Assembly (NCBI GenBank): GCA_963691655.1
Contig: CAVNUY010000081.1
Span: 18,277 to 82,276 of the forward strand
Reading direction: 5' to 3'
From: Toxonevra muliebris
Lineage: Eukaryota > Arthropoda > Insecta > Diptera > Pallopteridae
Length of the DNA stretch: 64,000 bases
Position 1 is the first letter of the stretch. Every line of letters begins with the position of its first letter. A program made the position numbers and the translations under genes. Positions 53,734 to 63,300 of this stretch are shown piece after piece. The notes beneath the pieces were generated by a model. That model searched no databases. It saw only the letters and a list, made by a program, of their open reading frames with translations, and was not told where the DNA came from.

Positions 53734-53776
53734 CTATAGGGGGGAAAAAAAAAAAAACCCATTTACAATTCATTTT
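53734..53776 (+). repeat. Aberrant 43-bp unit with poly(A), copy 2
   Basis: Same element as at 51.0 kb, with six Gs then 13 As (53745-53757) and the identical CCCATTTACAATTCA. The G run is one longer and the A run one shorter than in copy 1, keeping 43 bp, which looks like one A-to-G substitution at the run boundary. Confidence 0.9.
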
Positions 53777-56700
53777 CTATAGGGGAGAAGAAGTTTTATA
53801 CTGTCGCAGACACCTTTTCTATAGGGGAGAAGAAGTTTTATACTTTCGGAGACACCTTTTCTATAGGGGAGAAGACGTTTTATACTGTCGCAGACACCTT
53901 GTCTATAGGGGAGAAGACGTTTTATACTGTCGCAGACACCTTTTCTATAGGGGAGAAGAAGTTTTATACTGTCGCAGACACCTTTTCTATAGGGGAGAAG
54001 ACGTTTTATACTGTCGGAGACACCTTTTCTATAGGAGAGAAGACGATTTATACTGTCGGAGACACCTTTTCTATAGGGGAGAAGACGTTTTATACTGTCG
54101 GAGACACCTTTTCTATAGGGGAGAAGACGATTTATACTGTCGGAGACACCTTTTCTATAGGGGAGAAGACGTTTTATACTGTCGGAGACACCTTTTCTAT
54201 AGGGGAGAAGACGTTTTATACTGTCGCAGACACCTTTTCTATAGGGGAGAAGACGTTTTATACTGTCGGAGACACCTTTTCTATAGGAGAGAAGACGATT
54301 TATACTGTCGGAGACACCTATTCTATAGGGGAGAAGACGTTTTATACTGTCGGAGACACCTTTTCTATAGGGGAGAAGACGTTTTATACTGTCGGAGACA
54401 CCTTTTCTATAGGAGAGAAGACGATTTATACTGTCGGAGACACCTTTTCTATAAGGGAGAAGACGTTTTATACTGTCGGAGACACCTTTTCTATAGGGGA
54501 GAAGACGATTTATACTGTCGGAGACACCTTTTCTATAGGGGAGAAGACGTTTTATACTGTCGGAGACACCTTTTCTATAGGGGAGAAGACGATTTATACT
54601 GTCGGAGACACCTTTTCTATAGGGGAGAAGACGTTTTATACTGTCGGAGACACCTTTTCTATAGGAGAGAAGACGTTTTATACTGTCGGAGACACCTTTT
54701 CTATAAGGGAGAAGACGTTTTATACTGTCGGAGACACCTTTTCTATAGGAGAGAAGACGATTTATACTGTCGGAGACACCTTTTCTATAGGGGAGAAGAC
54801 GTTTTATACTGTCGGAGACACCTTTTCTATAGGGGAGAAGACGATTTATACTGTCGGAGACACCTTTTCTATAGGAGAGAAGACGATTTATACTGTCGGA
54901 GACACCTTTTCTATAGGGGAGAAGACGTTTTATACTGTCGCAGACACCTTTTCTATAGGGGAGAAGACGTTTTATACTGTCGCAGACACCTTTTCTATAG
55001 GGGAGAAGACGATTTATACTGTCGGAGACACCTTTTCTATAGGGGAGAAGACGTTTTATACTGTCGCAGACACCTTTTCTATAGGGGAGAAGACGTTTTA
55101 TACTGTCGGAGACACCTTTTCTATAGGGGAGAAGACGTTTTATACTGTCGGAGACACCTTTTCTATAGGGGAGAAGACGTTTTATACTGTCGCAGACACC
55201 TTTTCTATAGGGGAGAAGACGATTTATACTGTCGGAGACACCTTTTCTATAGGGGAGAAGACGTTTTATACTGTCGCAGACACCTTTTCTATAGGGGAGA
55301 AGACGTTTTATACTGTCGGAGACACCTTTTCTATAGGGGAGAAGACGTTTTATACTGTCGGAGACACCTTTTCTATAGGGGAGAAGACGTTTTATACTGT
55401 CGGAGACACCTTTTCTATAGGGGAGAAGACGTTTTATACTGTCGGAGACACCTTTTCTATAGGGGAGAAGACGTTTTATACTGTCGCAGACACCTTTTCT
55501 ATAGGGGAGAAGACGTTTTATACTGTCGCAGACACCTTTTCTATAGGGGAGAAGACGTTTTATACTGTCGGAGACACCTTTTCTATAGGGGAGAAGACGT
55601 TTTATACTGTCGGAGACACCTTTTCTATAGGGGAGAAGACGTTTTATACTGTCGCAGACACCTTTTCTATACGGGAGAAGACGAGTTTTACTGTCGCAGA
55701 CACCTTTTCTATAGGGGAGAAGACGTTTTATACTGTCGGAGACACCTTTTCTATAGGGGAGAAGACGTTTTATACTGTCGCAGACACCTTTTCTAAAGGG
55801 GAGAAGACGTTTTATACTGTCGGAGACACCTTTTCTATAGAGGAGAAGACGTTTTATACTGTCGCAGACACCTTTTCTATAGGGGAGAAGACGTTTTATA
55901 CTGTCGGAGACACCTTTTCTATAGGGGAGAAGACGTTTTATACTGTCGGAGACACCTTTTCTATAGGGGAGAAGACGTTTTATACTGTCGGAGACACCTT
56001 TTCTATAGGGGAGAAGACGTTTTATACTGTCGCAGACACCTTTTCTATAGGGGAGAAGACGATTTATACTGTCGGAGACACCTTTTCTATAGGGGAGAAG
56101 ACGTTTTATACTGTCGGAGACACCTTTTCTATAGGGGAGAAGACGATTTATACTGTCGGAGACACCTTTTCTATAGGAGAGAAGACGATTTATACTGTCG
56201 GAGACACCTTTTCTATAGGGGAGAAGACGTTTTATACTGTCGGAGACACCTTTTCTATAGGGGAGAAGACGATTTATACTGTCGGAGACACCTTTTCTAT
56301 AGGGGAGAAGACGTTTTATACTGTCGCAGACACCTTTTCTATAGGGGAGAAGACGTTTTATACTGTCGCAGACACCTTGTCTATAGGGGAGAAGACGTTT
56401 TATACTGTCGCAGACACCTTTTCTATAGGGGAGAAGACGTTTTATACTGTCGCAGACACCTTTTCTATAGGGGAGAAGACGTTTTATACTGTCGGAGACA
56501 CCTTTTCTATAGGAGAGAAGACGTTTTATACTGTCGGAGACACCTTTTCTATAGTCGGAGACACCTTTTCTATAGGGGAGAAGACGTTTTATACTGTCGG
56601 AGACACCTTTTCTATAGGGGAGAAGACGTTTTATACTGTCGCAGACACCTTGTCTATAGGGGAGAAGACGTTTTATACTGTCGCAGACACCTTTTCTATA

Positions 56701-56989
56701 GGGGAGAAGACGTTTTATACTGTCGGAGACACCTTTTCTATAGGGGAGAAGACGTTTTATACTGTCGCAGACACCTTTTCTATAGGGGAGAAGACGTTTT
56801 ATACTGTCGGAGACACCTTTTCTATAGGGGAGAAGACGTTTTATACTGTCGGAGACACCTTTTCTATAGGGGAGAAGACGATTTATACTGTCGGAGACAC
56901 CTTTTCTATAGGGGAGAAGACGTTTTATACTGTCGGAGACACCTTTTCTATAGGGGAGAAGACGTTTTATACTGTCGCAGACACCTTTT
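53777..56989 (+). repeat. Higher-order repeat F, copy between junctions 2 and 3
   Basis: Junction spacing is 3,256 bp, 546 bp (13 units) longer than the previous copy. The extra units fall in the 54.3-54.9 kb part, which carries CACCTATTC (about 54317) and two CTATAAGGG units 252 bp apart (54449 and 54701). That part recurs 3,256 bp downstream. Confidence 0.8.
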
Positions 56990-57032
56990 CTATAGGGGGG
57001 AAAAAAAAAAAAACCCATTTACAATTCATTTT
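56990..57032 (+). repeat. Aberrant 43-bp unit with poly(A), copy 3
   Basis: Identical to copy 2 (six Gs, 13 As at 57001-57013, then CCCATTTACAATTCA), so the copy 2 to copy 3 duplication is probably more recent than the split from copy 1. Confidence 0.9.
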
Positions 57033-58200
57033 CTATAGGGGAGAAGAAGTTTTATACTGTCGCAGACACCTTTTCTATAGGGGAGAAGAAGTTTTATACT
57101 TTCGGAGACACCTTTTCTATAGGGGAGAAGACGTTTTATACTGTCGCAGACACCTTGTCTATAGGGGAGAAGACGTTTTATACTGTCGCAGACACCTTTT
57201 CTATAGGGGAGAAGAAGTTTTATACTGTCGCAGACACCTTTTCTATAGGGGAGAAGACGTTTTATACTGTCGGAGACACCTTTTCTATAGGAGAGAAGAC
57301 GATTTATACTGTCGGAGACACCTTTTCTATAGGGGAGAAGACGTTTTATACTGTCGGAGACACCTTTTCTATAGGGGAGAAGACGATTTATACTGTCGGA
57401 GACACCTTTTCTATAGGGGAGAAGACGTTTTATACTGTCGGAGACACCTTTTCTATAGGGGAGAAGACGTTTTATACTGTCGCAGACACCTTTTCTATAG
57501 GGGAGAAGACGTTTTATACTGTCGGAGACACCTTTTCTATAGGAGAGAAGACGATTTATACTGTCGGAGACACCTATTCTATAGGGGAGAAGACGTTTTA
57601 TACTGTCGGAGACACCTTTTCTATAGGGGAGAAGACGTTTTATACTGTCGGAGACACCTTTTCTATAGGAGAGAAGACGATTTATACTGTCGGAGACACC
57701 TTTTCTATAAGGGAGAAGACGTTTTATACTGTCGGAGACACCTTTTCTATAGGGGAGAAGACGATTTATACTGTCGGAGACACCTTTTCTATAGGGGAGA
57801 AGACGTTTTATACTGTCGGAGACACCTTTTCTATAGGGGAGAAGACGATTTATACTGTCGGAGACACCTTTTCTATAGGGGAGAAGACGTTTTATACTGT
57901 CGGAGACACCTTTTCTATAGGAGAGAAGACGTTTTATACTGTCGGAGACACCTTTTCTATAAGGGAGAAGACGTTTTATACTGTCGGAGACACCTTTTCT
58001 ATAGGAGAGAAGACGATTTATACTGTCGGAGACACCTTTTCTATAGGGGAGAAGACGTTTTATACTGTCGGAGACACCTTTTCTATAGGGGAGAAGACGA
58101 TTTATACTGTCGGAGACACCTTTTCTATAGGGGAGAAGACGTTTTATACTGTCGGAGACACCTTTTCTATAGGGGAGAAGACGATTTATACTGTCGGAGA
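57033..58200 (+). repeat. Higher-order repeat F, partial copy after junction 3
   Basis: This matches 53777-54930 at offset 3,256 bp, including the CTATAAGGG units (57705 and 57957). It then diverges into an expanded run in which CTATAAGGG recurs at 58377 and 58839 (420 and 462 bp steps), showing local amplification of a 10- to 11-unit segment. Confidence 0.8.
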
Positions 58201-60340
58201 CACCTTTTCTATAGGGGAGAAGACGTTTTATACTGTCGGAGACACCTTTTCTATAGGGGAGAAGACGTTTTATACTGTCGGAGACACCTTTTCTATAGGG
58301 GAGAAGACGTTTTATACTGTCGGAGACACCTTTTCTATAGGAGAGAAGACGATTTATACTGTCGGAGACACCTTTTCTATAAGGGAGAAGACGTTTTATA
58401 CTGTCGGAGACACCTTTTCTATAGGAGAGAAGACGATTTGTACTGTCGGAGACACCTTTTCTATAGGGGAGAAGACGTTTTATACTGTCGGAGACACCTT
58501 TTCTATAGGGGAGAAGACGATTTATACTGTCGGAGACACCTTTTCTATAGGGGAGAAGACGTTTTATACTGTCGGAGACACCTTTTCTATAGGGGAGAAG
58601 ACGATTTATACTGTCGGAGACACCTTTTCTATAGGGGAGAAGACGTTTTATACTGTCGGAGACACCTTTTCTATAGGGGAGAAGACGTTTTATACTGTCG
58701 GAGACACCTTTTCTATAGGGGAGAAGACGTTTTATACTGTCGGAGACACCTTTTCTATAGGGGAGAAGACGTTTTATACTGTCGGAGACACCTTTTCTAT
58801 AGGAGAGAAGACGATTTATACTGTCGGAGACACCTTTTCTATAAGGGAGAAGACGTTTTATACTGTCGGAGACACCTTTTCTATAGGGGAGAAGACGATT
58901 TATACTGTCGGAGACACCTTTTCTATAGGGGAGAAGACGTTTTATACTGTCGGAGACACCTTTTCTATAGGGGAGAAAACGTTTTATACTGTCGGAGACA
59001 CCTTTTCTATAGGGGAGAAGACGATTTATACTGTCGGAGACACCTTTTCTATAGGGGAGAAGACGATTTATACTGTCGGAGACACCTTTTCTATAGGGGA
59101 GAAGACGATTTATACTGTCGGAGACACCTTTTCTATAGGGGAGAAGACGTTTTATACTGTCGGAGACACCTTTTCTATAGGGGAGAAGACGTTTTATACT
59201 GTCGGAGACACCTTTTCTATACGGGAGAAGACGATTTATACTGTCGGAGACACCTTTTCTATAGGGGAGAAGACGTTTTATACTGTCGGAGACACCTTTT
59301 CTATAGGGGAGAAGACGATTTATACTGTCGGAGACACATTTTCTATAGGGGAGAAGACGTTTTATACTGTCGGAGACACCTTTTCTATAGGAGAGAAGAC
59401 GTTTTATACTGTCGGAGACACCTTTTCTATAGGGGAGAAGACGATTTATACTGTCGCAGACACCTTTTCTATAGGGGAGAAGACGTTTTATACTGTCGGA
59501 GACACCTTTTCTATAGGAGAGAAGACGTTTTATACTGTCGGAGACACCTTTTCTATAGGGGAGAAGACGTTTTATACTGTCGGAGACACCTTTTCTATAG
59601 GGGAGAAGACGATTTATACTGTCGGAGACACCTTTTCTATAGGGGAGAAGACGTTTTATACTGTCGGAGACACCTTTTCTATAGGAGAGAAGACGTTTTA
59701 TACTGTCGGAGACACCTTTTCTATAGGGGAGAAGACGATTTATACTGTCGCAGACACCTTTTCTATAGGGGAGAAGACGTTTTATACTGTCGGAGACACC
59801 TTTTCTATAGGAGAGAAGACGTTTTATACTGTCGGAGACACCTTTTCTATAGGGGAGAAGACGATTTATACTGTCGCAGACACCTTTTCTATAGGGGAGA
59901 AGACGTTTTATACTGTCGGAGACACCTTTTCTATACGGGAGAAGACGATTTATACTGTCGGAGACACCTTTTCTATAAGGGAGAAGACGTTTTATACTGT
60001 CGGAGACACCTTTTCTATAGGGGAGAAGACGATTTATACTGTCGGAGACACCTTTTCTATAGGGGAGAAGACGTTTTATACTGTCGGAGACACCTTTTCT
60101 ATAGGGGAGAAGACGTTTTATACTGTCGGAGACACCTTTTCTATAGGGGAGAAGACGATTTATACTGTCGGAGACACCTTTTCTATAGGGGAGAAGACGA
60201 TTTATACTGTCGGAGACACCTTTTCTATAGGGGAGAAGACGATTTATACTGTCGGAGACACCTTTTCTATAGGGGAGAAGACGATTTATACTGTCGGAGA
60301 CACCTTTTCTATAGGGGAGAAGACGTTTTATACTGTCGGG

Positions 60341-63300
60341 AGACACCTTTTCTATAGGGGAGAAGACGTTTTATACTGTCGGAGACACCTTTTCTATAGG
60401 AGAGAAGACGTTTTATACTGTCGGAGACACGTTTTCTATAGGGGAGAAGACGATTTATACTGTCGGAGACACCTTTTCTATAGGGGAGAAGACGTTTTAT
60501 ACTGTCGCAGACACCTTTTCTATAGGAGAGAAGACGTTTTATACTGTCGCAGACACCTTTTCTATAGGGGAGAAGACGTTTTATACTGTCGCAGACACCT
60601 TTTCTATAGGGGAGAAGACGTTTTATACTGTCGCAGACACCTTGTCTATAGGGGAGAAGACGTTTTATACTGTCGCAGACACCTTGTCTATAGGGGAGAA
60701 GACGTTTTATACTGTCGCAGACACCTTTTCTATAGGGGAGAAGACGTTTTATACTGTCGGAGACACCTTTTCTATAGGAGAGAAGACGATTTATACTGTC
60801 GGAGACACCTTTTCTATAGGGGAGAAGACGATTTATACTGTCGGAGACACCTTTTCTATAGGGGAGAAGACGTTTTATACTGTCGGAGACACCTTTTCTA
60901 TAGGGGAGAAGACGATTTATACTGTCGGAGACACCTTTTCTATAGGGGAGAAGACGTTTTATACTGTCGGAGACACCTTTTCTATAGGGGAGAAGACGTT
61001 TTATACTGTCGGAGACACCTTTTCTATAGGGGAGAAGACGTTTTATACTGTCGGAGACACCTTTTCTATAGGGGAGAAGACGTTTTATACTGTCGGAGAC
61101 ACCTTTTCTATAGGGGAGAAGACGTTTTATACTGTCGCAGACACCTTTTCTATAGGGGAGAAGACGTTTTATACTGTCGCAGACACCTTTTCTATAGGGG
61201 AGAAGACGTTTATACTGTCGGAGACACCTTTTCTATAGGAGAGAAGACGATTTATACTGTCGGAGACACCTTTTCTATAGGGGAGAAGACGATTTATACT
61301 GTCGGAGACACCTTTTCTATAGGGGAGAAGACGTTTTATACTGTCGGAGACACCTTTTCTATAGGGGAGAAGACGATTTATACTGTCGGAGACACCTTTT
61401 CTATAGGGGAGAAGACGTTTTATACTGTCGGAGACACCCTTTTCTATAGGGGAGAAGACGTTTTATACTGTCGGAGACACCTTTTCTATAGGGGAGAAGA
61501 CGTTTTATACTGTCGGAGACACCTTTTCTATAGGGGAGAAGACGATTTATACTGTCGGAGACACCTTTTCTATAGGGGAGAAGACGTTTTATACTGTCGG
61601 AGACACCTTTTCTATAGGGGAGAAGACGTTTTATACTGTCGGAGACACCTTTTCTATAGGGGAGAAGACGTTTTATACTGTCGGAGACACCTTTTCTATA
61701 GGGGAGAAGACGTTTTATACTGTCGGAGACACCTTTTCTATAGGGGAGAAGACGTTTTATACTGTCGGAGACACCTTTTCTATAGGGGAGAAGACGTTTT
61801 ATACTGTCGGAGACACCTTTTCTATAGGGGAGAAGACGATTTATACTGTCGGAGACACCTTTTCTATAGGGGAGAAGACGTTTTATACTGTCGGAGACAC
61901 CTTTTCTATAGGGGAGAAGACGATTTATACTGTCGGAGACACCTTTTCTATAGGGGAGAAGACGTTTTATACTGTCGGAGACACCTTTTCTATAGGGGAG
62001 AAGACGATTTATACTGTCGGAGACACCTTTTCTATAGGGGAGAAGACGTTTTATACTGTCGGAGACACCTTTTCTATAGGGGAGAAGACGATTTATACTG
62101 TCGGAGACACCTTTTCTATAGGGGAGAAGACGTTTTATACTGTCGGAGACACCTTTTCTATAGGGGAGAAGACGTTTTATACTGTCGGAGACACCTTTTC
62201 TATAGGGGAGAAGACGTTTTATACTGTCGGAGACACCTTTTCTATAGGGAGAAGACGATTTATACTGTCGGAGACACCTTTTCTATAGGGGAGAAGACGT
62301 TTTATACTGTCGGAGACACCTTTTCTATAGGGGAGAAGACGTTTTATACTGTCGGAGACACCTTTTCTATAGGGAGAAGACGATTTATACTGTCGGAGAC
62401 ACCTTTTCTATAGGGGAGAAGACGTTTTATACTGTCGGAGACACCTTTTCTATAGGGGAGAAGACGATTTTATACTGTCGGAGACACCTTTTCTATAGGG
62501 GAGAAGACGTTTTATACTGTCGGAGACACCTTTTCTATAGGGGAGAAGACGTTTTATACTGTCGGAGACACCTTTTCTATAGGGGAGAAGACGTTTTATA
62601 CTGTCGGAGACACCTTTTCTATAGGGGAGAAGACGTTTTATACTGTCGGAGACACCTTTTCTATAGGGGAGAAGACGTTTTATACTGTCGGAGACACCTT
62701 TTCTATAGGGGAGAAGACGATTTATACTGTCGGAGACACCTTTTCTATAGGGGAGAAGACGTTTTATACTGTCGGAGACACCTTTTCTATAGGGGAGAAG
62801 ACGTTTTATACTGTCGGAGACACCTTTTCTATAGGGGAGAAGACGTTTTATACTGTCGGAGACACCTTTTCTATAGGGGAGAAGACGTTTTATACTGTCG
62901 GAGACACCTTTTCTATAGGGGAGAAGACGTTTTATACTGTCGGAGACACCTTTTCTATAGGGGAGAAGACGATTTATACTGTCGGAGACACCTTTTCTAT
63001 AGGGGAGAAGACGTTTTATACTGTCGGAGACACCTTTTCTATAGGGGAGAAGACGTTTTATACTGTCGGAGACACCTTTTCTATAGGGGAGAAGACGATT
63101 TATACTGTCGGAGACACCTTTTCTATAGGGGAGAAGACGTTTTATACTGTCGGAGACACCTTTTCTATAGGGGAGAAGACGTTTTATACTGTCGGAGACA
63201 CCTTTTCTATAGGGGAGAAGACGTTTTATACTGTCGGAGACACCTTTTCTATAGGGGAGAAGACGTTTTATACTGTCGGAGACACCTTTTCTATAGGGGA

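Larger units (their letters stand above)
47951..60340 (+). repeat. Array zone F: HOR series marked by poly(A) units
   Basis: Copies of a 2.7-3.3 kb block follow each other: about 48.0-51.02, 51.07-53.73, 53.78-56.99 and 57.04 kb onward. The junctions at 51.0, 53.7 and 57.0 kb are the 43-bp poly(A) unit. Block markers are GAAGAAG with CTTTCGGAG (just after each junction), TTTTCTAAAGG, TATACGGG with GACGAGTTTTA (49672, 52424 and 55680), TATAGAGG and a 21-bp half-unit (about 50545, 53297 and 56551). From 57.7 to 60.0 kb the units carry many CTATAAGGG and CTATAGGAGAG variants. One inserted G at about 60339 ends the zone. Confidence 0.85.
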
